DNA from: Thraustochytrium sp. TN22
Lineage: Eukaryota; Sar; Bigyra; Thraustochytrida; Thraustochytriidae
DNA length: 64,000 nucleotides
Assembly: GCA_013306675.1 (NCBI GenBank)
Contig: JABLUY010000040.1
Span: forward strand, 62,001 to 126,000
Direction of reading: 5' to 3'
Shown: positions 19,731 to 29,495 of the stretch, piece by piece
Numbering within the stretch: the first letter of the stretch is position 1
Layout: each line of letters starts with the position of its first letter
Translations under genes and position numbers: made by a program
Notes under the pieces: generated by a model
The model's input: the letters and a program-made list of their open reading frames with translations, nothing else
Told to the model about the DNA's origin: nothing
Databases searched by the model: none

Positions 19731-20135
19731 AATGTAGATGAGGCGAGCGAGAGAAGTTGGATTTAGCCGACCTTTGCGCAAGCTAGTAGTCTCGACGAGT
19801 CAGGCTCTAGAGAACATGCTCTCCGTGCTCGCGGTTGTTGCATCCGTTGCGTGGACATACGTGAATACCTCGAACACAAGCGTCAAGCGCCCGTTCTGGA
19901 TGTCTGACTTAAACCACCAGGCTGCTGGGTTTGGGAGCTTCTCAAGGCGCTTGAGCATGACATCGGTATCGCCAGCGTCCGGGTCGACAGGATCGCTCTG
20001 CTTGATGATCTGTTCGACCTCCGACTGGGCCACTCTGTCGTACTCCTCAAGCTGCGCCTTGATTTTTGTCTCGATCATCTGGTTGTGGGTATTCACATCC
20101 CCGAAGGAGCTTGGAGACGATGTCGTAAGGCCACG
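19690..20135 (-). pseudogene. hAT transposase C-terminal remnant
   Basis: The minus strand encodes the end of a hAT transposase: NPAAWWFKSD, then TTASTESMFSRA, a TGA stop near 19800, and in the same frame LVETTSLRKGRLNPTSLARL. In intact hAT proteins these make up the dimerisation domain (..WW.., E..FS.AG, R..L.P), so the stop replaces the conserved glycine codon. The N-terminal three quarters are absent and the sequence runs into the 164-bp satellite array. It is non-autonomous and dead as a transposase. Confidence 0.7.
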
Positions 20136-20235
20136 CAGACGCGCAGGTATGGAATCCCCCAAATCATTCTTGTTTCCGACGTTGTTGTCGCTTCCGTCTC
20201 CGCCGTTGGAAGCACTTTCACCGTGACGAGAATGC

Positions 20236-21545
20236 TGTGTGGCAGGCAGCAGAGCACTACGAAGGCCGCGGAGAGCAAGCAAACGCAATGGTGAGTGTAT
20301 CCGAGGACTCAGCACACCTGCGACTCCCTGGGACCGTGCTCTCGGCCCAGTACAACGCGAGCACGGCTCTTCAAAGCGAGCATCTTCAGCGGGACCGGAC
20401 CCGAGGTTGACCATTGAGCAATCAAGACGGCCACGGAGAGCAGCCAAGCGCAGCGCGGAGCGTGCGCAAGAAGTAGGCGCACCTGTGAAGCGCAGTGAGC
20501 GTGCTCTAGGCGCGGTACAGCGCGAGCACGGCTCTTCAAAGCGAGCATCTTCAGCGGGACCGGCCCCGAGCTGACCATTGAGCAATTAAGACGGCCACGG
20601 AGAGCAGCCGAGCGCAGTGCGGAGCGTGCGCAAGAAGTAGGCGCACCTGTGAAGCGCAGTGAGCGTGCTCTAGGCGCGGTACAGCGCGAGCACGGCTCTT
20701 CAAAGCGAGCATCTTCAGCGGGACCGGCCCCGAGCTGACCATTGAGCAATTAAGACGGCCACGGAGAGCAGCCGAGCGCAGTGCGGAGCGTGCGCAAGAA
20801 GTAGGCGCACCTGTGAAGCGCAGTGAGCGTGCTCTAGGCGCGGTACAGCGCGAGCACGGCTCTTCAAAGCGAGCATCTTCAGCGGGACCGGCCCCGAGCT
20901 GACCATTGAGCAATTAAGACGGCCACGGAGAGCAGCCGAGCGCAGTGCGGAGCGTGCGCAAGAAGTAGGCGCACCTGTGAAGCGCAGTGAGCGTGCTCTA
21001 GGCGCGGTACAGCGCGAGCACGGCTCTTCAAAGCGAGCATCTTCAGCGGGACCGGCCCCGAGCTGACCATTGAGCAATTAAGACGGCCACGGAGAGCAGC
21101 CGAGCGCAGTGCGGAGCGTGCGCAAGAAGTAGGCGCACCTGTGAAGCGCAGTGAGCGTGCTCTAGGCGCGGTACAGCGCGAGCACGGCTCTTCAAAGCGA
21201 GCATCTTCAGCGGGACCGGCCCCGAGCTGACCATTGAGCAATTAAGACGGCCACGGAGAGCAGCCGAGCGCAGTGCGGAGCGTGCGCAAGAAGTAGGCGC
21301 ACCTGTGAAGCGCAGTGAGCGTGCTCTAGGCGCGGTACAGCGCGAGCACGGCTCTTCAAAGCGAGCATCTTCAGCGGGACCGGCCCCGAGCTGACCATTG
21401 AGCAATTAAGACGGCCACGGAGAGTAGTCAAACGCAGCGCGGAGCGTACGCAAGAAGTAGTTGCACCTGTGAAGCGCAGTGAGCATGCTCTAGGCGCGGT
21501 AGAGCGCGAGCACGTCTCTCCAAAGCGAGCATCTTCACCAAGAAA
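20236..21545. repeat. 164-bp tandem satellite array, about 7-8 units
   Basis: The motif GCACGGCTCTTCAAAGC recurs at 20361, 20526, 20690, 20854, 21018, 21182 and 21346, with a variant at 21510, i.e. period 164. The central units (20526 to ~21400) are identical by eye. The outer units carry many substitutions, and a still more diverged copy lies at 20236-20345. This is typical of recent expansion from the middle by unequal exchange. Because 164 is not a multiple of three, the open frames seen in it are artefacts of repetition. Confidence 0.95.
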
Positions 21546-23487
21546 AAATGGTAAAAACATGTTCAATTTGAGAAGTACCACGCATCATCCCACCTACGAA
21601 CCCGGGATAAACGCGGAAAGACCCGATCGCGCTGGTGAATCTGGAGGGACTCGGACGGAGCCGCTTCGCAATGGCCCTTCACTGGAAAAGCTTGGAAAGA
21701 CTCGTGCGTGCTCCATCACTCGTTTGGAGAGACACGGAAAGATACACTCCCCTGTACGCGAACACGGGACTGAGAATGGCGGAGAGATTGTGGGGAGTGT
21801 GGGCCGCTGAGGGAGACGGACTTGGCTCAGAGGCGAGTCCGCTAATAACTTGTGATGTCTGCACTCTCAGTCTCGCCCGTGGCGAATGGGTAGTCATTGG
21901 TCACGAACGATCGACCCTCCATCAGCTGGGCTGGGCAGGGGACGTGGTCGCCGTGGCAGCAGGGGACGTGTTCGCGAAGCTGCGTCGAAGCTGCGCAACA
22001 GAGCCCAACATGATGACGACGCAATAGTCTCTGCCGGCTTTGTGCTCGTCGCGAGCGCCCGTCGCGCGTCTGATGGACCTTCCGCCCCGTGCCGCGCTCG
22101 CCATGAGCTCTTCCCGTGCGCCACGCGGTGCCCCTGCCTGTGCCCGCCAACCGTTGGGCAGGCCGCCGTCGCAGTAGGGCCATGATTCAAGCTCCACAGT
22201 GGCCCACAGTGATGACCTGACAGTGAGCCAACTCGTGTCCCGCTGCCCTAACGGCCGCCCGCACTGCACCTCACGTCGGCTCGCCTCGCCGAGGCGGGCC
22301 AAGCGGTGGCGCTGGTTTCCTGACGTGTCTGCCCGGTTGCGCGAAAGAGCGAAAGACCCGTTCGATTGGGGCCTCCGCCCCGCAGTGCTCGTGGACATAC
22401 AAACAGACAGACACTGGCAGGAGAAGCGAGGCCGACCCAGCGTCCAAGAACCTCTGCACGCCAGCTCGCGGCCAGCTGCCCGCACGCCTCTTGCCTCCCC
22501 TCGTCTCGCCTCGCTTTGCAGCAGCTCGACGCGGCGCAGAGCGGCTCGGCGCAGAGCTGCTCGGCGCAGAGCGGCTCGGCGCAGAGCGGCTCGACTTCGC
22601 GGCATCGCCTTCGACTTTGACCCGCTCGCCTCGGCTCGCCGCCTCGAAGCGAATCGCCTCAAATCGCCTCGCTCAAATCGTCACGACTCGTTTCGACTCG
22701 ACTCGACGGCGGACGCGGACTCGAACTTTAGTCAACACTTCGCAGGCCACGAGCCGACGCAAGGCAGGCTCGGCTCGGCCTGCGTGCGACGTGGCTCGAC
22801 GCTGGCGCGCGACGCGGCTGACGCTCGACGCTGGCGCGCGACGCGGCTGACGCTCGACGCTGGCGTGCTCTCTTCTCATCATGCACGCGGAGAGCCCGCC
22901 TGCCAGTGCGTCCTTCGAGTCCACTGGACGCAACGCCCCTGCCTGACCGACCAGTCAGAGGGGCGCCAACAAAGCGCGAGCCCAGGCGGGTCGAACGCGG
23001 CGGGCAACTGCCGGCCGGGGCCGCGGCGCCAACAACTGCCCTGCCCCTGACGGCGTGCAGTGGCCCGTGCGGTGCAGTGCCAGGTAGACAAACTCACGGA
23101 CAGGTCGGAGGGCCTTGCGCCAGGTGTTTCACGCTGGCGGCTGGCCGCAGACTCCAGCAGAGTCCCTTCTTCCCTCGCCCGCCGCGCGACGCGTGGGCCT
23201 TCCTCCCTTCACCAGAGGACCACTGGCAGAACCGAGAGCCGCAGCCGCCGTTGGTCGGCGCACGACCGGACGCGGACGAAAGACCCGACCGAGGCCTTTC
23301 AAGTTGTGCAGCGAGTAGTGCAAGCGAGCAACGGAGCAACGTAAGGCGAGGCGAGGCGAGGCGAGGCGAGGCAAGGCAAAGCAGGCGCGCACGCGACGCG
23401 GCGCGACGGTGGCCGACGCTGGCGAGGGCGGCGGCGGCAGACGCCCTTCGACGAGCTCGGGCGAGCGAGCTGGAGCGCGAGAGGGCC
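21546..23487. other. Gene-poor spacer with short GC tandem repeats
   Basis: No supported gene. It holds a 15-bp tandem repeat (GGCTCGGCGCAGAGC, ~4 copies at 22527-22590) and a 29-bp tandem repeat (2.5 copies at 22794-22865), then purine-rich (GGCGA)n DNA just upstream of the kinase start, likely its 5' UTR or promoter. Confidence 0.5.
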
Positions 23488-25065
23488 ATGGCGGAAGCAG
23501 GGGCGGCGGCGGCCGGTGAGCCCGTGAGCTTGCACCATTTCGAGCTGCTTGGGTTTCTTGCCGAGAGCAGGTCTGGGTACCTGGCCGTGGCGAAGCGCGA
23601 GGAGGCGCAGCAGCAGCGAGAGCAAGACCACCACCAGCAGCAGCAGGAGTCGCTGCAGCAAGACCTGCAGCAGGAGCAGCAACAAGACCAGCAGCAGCAA
23701 GGCCAGCAGCAAAAGCAAGAGGAGGAGCAGGAGCAGGAGGAGGAGGACGGCAAGCAGCAAGAGGATGGCGACGAGGACGAGGGCGAGACCGACGATGCGC
23801 AAAGCGGCAGCAGCGCAGTCTTGCACACGATCTCCAACTCCTCGTCGATATCGGCGCTGTCCGACAGGTCCGCCCCGCGCACCTCCATCCCGAGGGTGCT
23901 GACGGCAGGTGCACGGGCGCATTCGCTGGCGGCGAGAAGGCCAAGGCCCTCAGCACAGACCGCGGCAAGCGCCGATTCCCAGGACGAGCAGAGCCCTGCG
24001 GCCTCGCCGTCGCCCTCGCCAGGGGCGCCGCGTGACGAGGAGGCGGAGGAGGCGCGTGAAGAGCTCTCGTCCGCCTCGACCAAGCGCATGCCCAGGAAGG
24101 AGCGCGCACCAGGTTCTGGGGGAACCACGCAGGTTACCCAGGCCGCCAGCCTCACGTCCAGCGTACTGGGCACAATTCCAGGAGGCTTACCCCGGAGCCG
24201 GTCTGACGCACTCTTGGAGAGCGTTGGCACGTCGATCGCCTTTCGCTTGCCGGACCTCGCGCTTCGCCGGCTCGGGACGCAGCCGTTCGCAATCAAACTT
24301 GTTCGTGGCGACCTGTCGCAAGAGCTGCGCAACGAGATCGAAATTCTGCAGGACCTGGCTCGCTCGCCAAGCCCCTTTCTCACGGAGTTCTTCTTCTCGA
24401 CTTCGGAGGACGAGTGGCTGGCGGTGGCCATGGGCCTGTGCGGAGGCGGGGACCTGTTTACGCTGCTGAGCTACGAGCGGCTGCGGCCCAAGGAGATTCT
24501 CTTCTTCGCCGTCGAGATGGCGCTCGGCCTGCAACACCTTCACAACATGAACATCGTGCACGGCGATCTCAAGCCGGAGAACGTTGCGCTCACTAGCAGC
24601 GGCCACGTGCGCATCATCGACTTTGGCCTTGCGGCGCGCTTAGACCCCGAAGTGCACACGCGCACCGCGGATGGCCGCCTCGTCACGGTCTCCCACTCCG
24701 GCACGCTCTACTACAGCGCGCCGGAGATCCTCTCACGTAAGCCCCATGGCGTTGAGACGGACTGGTGGAGCTTTGGCGTCATCCTCTTCGAAATGCTCTT
24801 CCAGGTGCTACCCTGGATTGGCGAGAGCAGTGACGAGACCTGCATGCTGATTTGCACCGCGCCCCTCACCCCGCCCCCGGGCGCGCGCGTCTCTTCGCGT
24901 TGCTTCGATCTCGTGCAGCGTCTTCTCGCGAGGTCACGCAGCATGCGCCTCGGCTTTTCGGGCGGCCTGCACGAGATCCGCGAACACCCATTCTTCGCCT
25001 CGGTCAATTGGACGCACGCCGCCGCGCAGCGCTACCGCCCGCCGTTCTCACTCGGCATTCAATGA
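23488..25065 (+). CDS. AGC-like Ser/Thr protein kinase with low-complexity insert in the N-lobe
   Basis: 525 aa from ATG 23488; the open frame extends further up but is low-complexity. Residues 18-36 (FELLGFLAESRSGYLAVAK) look like the first two strands and glycine loop. They are followed by ~220 residues of Gln/Glu- and Ser-rich sequence before the ATP-binding lysine K270 (FAIKLVRGD). The C-lobe is regular: catalytic loop VHGDLKPENV with D360 (HGD in place of HRD), DFG at D378, SGTLYYSAPEIL as the APE region and DWWSFGVILFEML. It ends in a short tail (RYRPPFSLGIQ) typical of AGC-type kinases. Likely active. Loss of the HRD arginine suggests that it does not need activation-loop phosphorylation. 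Confidence 0.88.
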   Translation: MAEAGAAAAGEPVSLHHFELLGFLAESRSGYLAVAKREEAQQQREQDHHQQQQESLQQDLQQEQQQDQQQQGQQQKQEEEQEQEEEDGKQQEDGDEDEGETDDAQSGSSAVLHTISNSSSISALSDRSAPRTSIPRVLTAGARAHSLAARRPRPSAQTAASADSQDEQSPAASPSPSPGAPRDEEAEEAREELSSASTKRMPRKERAPGSGGTTQVTQAASLTSSVLGTIPGGLPRSRSDALLESVGTSIAFRLPDLALRRLGTQPFAIKLVRGDLSQELRNEIEILQDLARSPSPFLTEFFFSTSEDEWLAVAMGLCGGGDLFTLLSYERLRPKEILFFAVEMALGLQHLHNMNIVHGDLKPENVALTSSGHVRIIDFGLAARLDPEVHTRTADGRLVTVSHSGTLYYSAPEILSRKPHGVETDWWSFGVILFEMLFQVLPWIGESSDETCMLICTAPLTPPPGARVSSRCFDLVQRLLARSRSMRLGFSGGLHEIREHPFFASVNWTHAAAQRYRPPFSLGIQ

Positions 25066-26199
25066 AACAAACAAACAATGAGACACAACGATGATACCAC
25101 ACAACTTCGGAGCAGCTTGCGTGCCGCCGAGGAGCCTTGTGCCTGCCGAGGAGCCTTGTGCCTGCCGAGGAGCCTTGTGCCTTCCGAGTCTTCGCTGGCA
25201 CTCTTACAGCCAAATGAAGAACAAGCAAGACCTCGAAGAACAAGCAAGAGCTCTTGTGCGTGCAGACTCCCCGCGCCGGTCTTAGATTATCCACAGCCTC
25301 CGCTGGCTGACAACGCCGCCGCCCTGGGGCCTCTACTAAGCGGTGAGCAAACTTGGAACAAAACACCAGTGCCCCAGCCTATGCCTGACTGGTTCAAGTT
25401 GGTTGATGGATAGACCCATCAGCCAGAGCGGCGACGCGACTCATGGCATCTTGACTGAGCTGAAGGAGCAAGCCCCACGGCCTCGCGGCCCTTTCTGCTG
25501 CCGGCCGCCTCTTCTCCCCGCCTGCAGTTCTCGCTGCAGCTTGGCCTCGACCTTTCAAGTTCAAGCGAGGTCTATTCACTCCTTGACCGGCGCAGAGCCA
25601 GGAGAGGACAGCCTGCACATCTGGCTGCACATCCATCGCTGACTCGGACGGAGAAGTCACCAGCACGGCCTGCAGGCAGGACTCGGACGGCGCCGCGGCT
25701 ATCGCCCCAAAAAGGGGCCCAACGGGGCCGAGGAAATCCTGGCAAAGGCGCCAGCCGGCACGCCGCGGCGAGGGCGCCGGCGAGCCTGAGCCGAAGGAGG
25801 ACGAGCGGAGCGGGCGGCAGAGCGAGAGCAACCGCGCGGGCGGCGGCGGCGGGGGGGGGGGCGGGGGGGGGGGGGGGGGCGCGGCGCGGCCGCTGGCGGC
25901 AGGCCGGCTGCTGCGGCGGCGCTCGGGCGCTCGGGCGCGCGCGGGCCGGCGGCCGGCGCGACGCGGCGAGGCGCGGCGAGGCGAGGCGAGGCGAGGCCGA
26001 GGGGAAGCGCGAAGCGCGGAACGGTGAGGCGGCGGCGCGGTTGCGCGGCGCGGCGAGGCGCGGCGCGGTTGCGCGGCTGCGCGGCTGCGCGGCGCGGCGA
26101 GGCGAGGCGAGGCGAGGCGAGGCGAAGCAGAGCGGAGAGACACGCGTCGGAAAAGGCGGCGGCGGGCCGCGAGACGCAGACGCGAGACAAGCGGGCAGC
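25066..26199. other. Intergenic region with 19-bp tandem repeat and polyguanine tract
   Basis: GCCGAGGAGCCTTGTGCCT is repeated three times at 25126-25182. A near-continuous run of ~28 guanines lies at 25851-25879, followed by (GGCGA)n to the PP2C start; this can form G-quadruplexes. No gene is supported, although the minus strand is open for long stretches because of its composition. Confidence 0.7.
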
Positions 26200-27186
26200 A
26201 TGGGGTCCTTTCTGGAGAAGCCGCTGACGGAGAAGGAGTCCGAGGACCACGAGGCGGAGCTGAGCGAGGGCGGGTCATTAAGGTATGGCGTGTCGGCGAT
26301 GCAGGGCTGGCGCGTGAGCATGGAGGATGCGCACGTCCACCAGGTGGGCCTGGAGGGCCGCGGGGATTTAGCACTCTTTGGCGTCTTTGACGGGCATGGA
26401 GGCCGGCTCGTGGCGAGCCACGCTGCAGAGGCGCTCGTGGACGAGCTGCAGAGCACCGATCACTTCGCGAAGCTTGCGGCCGGCGCGTCGAGCGGCAAGG
26501 AGACTGCAGCCACGCTCGGCAAGGCTATCCGCGCCGCCTTTCTGAGCCTGGACCGCAAGATGCGCGAGCTCGAGCAGGTCAAGGGCGGCGTTGACCACAG
26601 CGGGTCCACGGCCGTGGTCAGCTTCGTCACGCCCTCGCACTATGTTATCGGCAACTGCGGCGACTCTCGCCTCATCGTCTGTGGCAGCGACGTCGTGCTC
26701 TTCAGCTCGCTCGATCACAAGCCCACGCAGCCCTCGGAGCAGGCGCGCATCGAGAACGCCGGCGGCAAGGTCTCCTTTCGCCGCGTCAATGGTGACCTCG
26801 CCGTCTCGCGCGCGCTCGGCGACTTTCTCTACAAGGCCAACGAGAGCCTTCCAGACGTCGAGCAGCAGGTGTCTGCCGAGCCCGACGTCTCCGTCGTGGC
26901 GCGCCGCGAAACTGACCAATTCATTTTGCTGGCTTGCGACGGCATCTGGGACGTGCTCTCCAACGAGGCCGTCTGCGCCTTCGTGCTCCAAAAGATGCGC
27001 GAGGGCTGCCCGCCCTCGCTCATTTGCGAGGACCTCATGGATCACTGCCTCGAGCTCGGCTCCAGGGACAACATGAGTGTCGTGCTTGTGGCCCTGCCCG
27101 GCGCCCCGCCCGAGCTCGGCTCCAAGTCCGCCGACGACATTCGCAAGGCCCGCCAGGAGTCCACTGAAAGCGCCGCCCAGGCATGA
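26200..27186 (+). CDS. PP2C-type Ser/Thr protein phosphatase
   Basis: 328 aa from ATG 26200 (MGSFLEKPLTEKESED), a start shared in style by PTC1-like phosphatases of algae and fungi. All PP2C motifs are present: YGVSAMQGWRVSMEDAH, LFGVFDGHGG, SGSTAVVSF, NCGDSRLIV, DHKPTQPSE, RVNGDLAVSRALGD, LLACDGIWDVLS and GSRDNMSVVL. The metal-binding aspartates sit in the MEDAH, DGHGG, CDGIWD and RDN motifs. These enzymes are monomeric Mg/Mn-dependent phosphatases. The initial Met-Gly could be myristoylated, but the usual Ser at position 6 is absent. A GC-rich, G-quadruplex-prone 5' region precedes it. Confidence 0.96.
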   Translation: MGSFLEKPLTEKESEDHEAELSEGGSLRYGVSAMQGWRVSMEDAHVHQVGLEGRGDLALFGVFDGHGGRLVASHAAEALVDELQSTDHFAKLAAGASSGKETAATLGKAIRAAFLSLDRKMRELEQVKGGVDHSGSTAVVSFVTPSHYVIGNCGDSRLIVCGSDVVLFSSLDHKPTQPSEQARIENAGGKVSFRRVNGDLAVSRALGDFLYKANESLPDVEQQVSAEPDVSVVARRETDQFILLACDGIWDVLSNEAVCAFVLQKMREGCPPSLICEDLMDHCLELGSRDNMSVVLVALPGAPPELGSKSADDIRKARQESTESAAQA

Positions 27187-27872
27187 GCCTCGCCTGCTGG
27201 CTGACCTTGCGCGCGTCAGGTGACAAACGTTGCGCCAAGTACGCGTTCACCACCACGACCCTGCTAAAGTTTTTTTTACCGCCTGCCTGGCAACAAACTA
27301 TCAACTCTGTCGTCACCGTGAGCTCGTCTTCGCTTGTTCTTGTTGCTGCTGCCGCATAGGTAGTTAGTCCTACACCACTGGCAGTTCCACGCGCCACTGG
27401 CAGCCCGAGTCACGGTCTGCACTGTGCCCGGCCCGCGCGTCGGGTATCGTCGACACCGACCTTAGCCCGTCATCGACGCCGTGACGGCGGCCCGCCGCCG
27501 GCGGGCGCTGCCACTGCACTCGCGCCCTGCCAATGCCGGGCCGTGACCGGTCCGGCGGTCATAACTTCTGAGAAAAGCAAAGTGAGCCTGTTGCACGTTG
27601 TCTGATCAGTTTGCACTTTCAAGTTGCCGGGCAAAGACCAACCACGAGCGAGGGAACGGCGGCGCACGCCGCACTCGCTCACTCGCTCACTCGTTGCCGG
27701 CTTCGATCGCAGGCAGACAGATGGCCAAGCAGAAATCGGAGACGCCGTCCTAGGCTGCGGCGCATCGCTCGCGGCTGCGGCGCATCGCTCGCGGCTGCGG
27801 CGCATCGCCCGCGGCTGCGGCGTACTGCTCCCGGCTGCGGCACATCGCTCTCGGCTGCGCCACAGCACCAGA
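27187..27872. other. Intergenic region with 20-bp tandem repeat
   Basis: Five copies of GGCTGCGGCGCATCGCTCGC (period 20, later copies diverged) at 27753-27859 end just before the sulfotransferase ATG. Nothing else is recognised. Confidence 0.7.
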
Positions 27873-29072
27873 ATGAGCGAGTCCGCGCACGCCGCGACGC
27901 CCAAGAAGAGGGCCTTCAGACTCGTCCCCGGTGAGCCTGTGGACATGGCGGGGTACGAGGATAGCCCAAGGCGCAAAGAATCGCTGTTGTTCATGGGCGA
28001 GGACCTCAAGTTCAGCACGGCCGAGCGTATCGTGGCGCTGGCGGAGTCCGGGTGGCGCACGACCGAGGGCGTCTCGCGCGCGCTCAAGTTCCAGCCATTC
28101 GAGGGCGATGTCATCGTGGCAGCGCCGCCCAAGAGCGGCGAGAGCCTCGTGCTGTGCATGCTGCAGCTCCTGGCGCTCGGAGAGGGCAGCGTGGACGCGC
28201 AGGGCGAGCGCACAGAGGCAGGCCAGGAGTACACCATCCCGTGGATCGAGTCCAAGGCCTACGACGCCAACCCGCGCGCGCTCGAGGAGCTGCAGCCCGG
28301 TGTGCTGCGTCTCTATAAGACGCACATGGACGCCTACTCGGTGCGTGACAAGCTGCACAGCATGGGCAAATTCATTACCGTTGTGCGCGACCCCAAGGAC
28401 TACCGCCTTGCTTGGTACAAGCACGTCGACCGCCTGTACGAGTCGGAGCGCAAGGACACGCCCTTCACCACGCCCTTCTCTGCGCGCTTCACTGTCGACG
28501 ACTTTGTCAAGGTGCGCCCGGCCTTTTGCCATGGCTACCAGCAGCACCCGAGCTACGAGGAGAACCTTGTCGAGTGGATGTCGCTCTACGACGAGCCCAA
28601 CGTGCTCGTGCTCTTTTACGAGGATATCGTCAAGGACACGGCCGAGGTCCTGGACGAGATTTGCGATTTTGTCGGCATCGACGCTTCGCCCGCGCTACGC
28701 CAGGCCATCTTGCGTCACACGAACTTCACGCACATGCAGGAGACCTACGGCGCGCTCGGCCAGCTCAGTTGCGACGAGACTACCGTAAGTGTTGGCCAGG
28801 CGCTGCGTAGGTTCTCTCTCGAGTCCAACACGCAGCTCAACCTCGACTGGCATCAGGCTACGCGCCACGTCAACACGCGCTGGAAGGACTACAGCGCGCT
28901 CTATGCAGACATGACTGGCCGCGCCTATCCCTTCGAGTACGCTTCCGTGCCGCCACCAGAGGAGGACTTTCTGTGCGCCGATCTTACGGCCGCCTTTTGC
29001 TCTTGCTTTTCGTTCTCGCGCAAGCGCTCCGAGTCATCGCTCACCAACAACCGCTTCTCCAACTGGATCTGA
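27873..29072 (+). CDS. PAPS-dependent sulfotransferase
   Basis: 399 aa from ATG 27873 (MSESAHAATPKKRAF); upstream frame is repeat-encoded. The PAPS 5'-phosphosulfate loop is APPKSGESLVLCMLQLL, and the 3'-phosphate site is VVRDPKDYRLAWYKH. VLVLFYEDIVKDTAEVLDEI is the usual following segment. The family moves sulfate from PAPS to alcohols, phenols or amines; this cytosolic-type member lacks a signal peptide. The C-terminus (FCSCFSFSRKRSESSL) is cysteine- and lysine/arginine-rich and might be lipid-modified. A related copy of this tail is encoded downstream at about 29148-29215. It may pair metabolically with the sulfatase at 14778-17291, by inference only. Confidence 0.9.
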   Translation: MSESAHAATPKKRAFRLVPGEPVDMAGYEDSPRRKESLLFMGEDLKFSTAERIVALAESGWRTTEGVSRALKFQPFEGDVIVAAPPKSGESLVLCMLQLLALGEGSVDAQGERTEAGQEYTIPWIESKAYDANPRALEELQPGVLRLYKTHMDAYSVRDKLHSMGKFITVVRDPKDYRLAWYKHVDRLYESERKDTPFTTPFSARFTVDDFVKVRPAFCHGYQQHPSYEENLVEWMSLYDEPNVLVLFYEDIVKDTAEVLDEICDFVGIDASPALRQAILRHTNFTHMQETYGALGQLSCDETTVSVGQALRRFSLESNTQLNLDWHQATRHVNTRWKDYSALYADMTGRAYPFEYASVPPPEEDFLCADLTAAFCSCFSFSRKRSESSLTNNRFSNWI

Positions 29073-29495
29073 TCACGCCCGGGTTCTTTGCGCCATTTGT
29101 CATGTTGCTCTCTCGCGCTTCTGCGCCGCTGTAATACAGAGAGCCGGGCGACGGCCTTCTTTCGCTCCTGCTTCTCCTTCTCACGCAAGCGCCCCGGGCT
29201 CTCGCTCAGATGTGATCCCTGCTCTTCGCTGTCACTCCACTCCCTTCGTTGGTCTCTGCTGCGCCACGGCCCGCTCGCTCTCTGCTTCCTCTTGACCACA
29301 TACGTGCGGAACAAGAGCGCGGCGGCCGCCGTGGGGGAGGCGGCGGCGGCGGCCGGGCTCACGCGCATCGTGGGCGGCTCGATCGTGTCGCCCGTGGACC
29401 GCTTGTTCCTTTTGCTCATTTTCGAACTTCATACGTTTCATGCTGTTCTATTCACTATGTCAGGGATCCAGTGGACCACGCCTCTCCGGCTAACA
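29073..29495. other. Spacer with degenerate copy of the sulfotransferase 3' end
   Basis: Plus-strand bases ~29148-29215 encode RSCFSFSRKRPGLSL, matching the sulfotransferase tail (CSCFSFSRKRSESSL) with related DNA. This is either a truncated tandem duplicate or an alternative last exon. The rest appears non-coding. Confidence 0.55.

Noticed and set aside
20309-21581. Six nearly identical ~120-residue minus-strand frames
   Set aside because: They recur every 164 bp and are frame artefacts of the satellite; 164 is not divisible by three and no family is seen.
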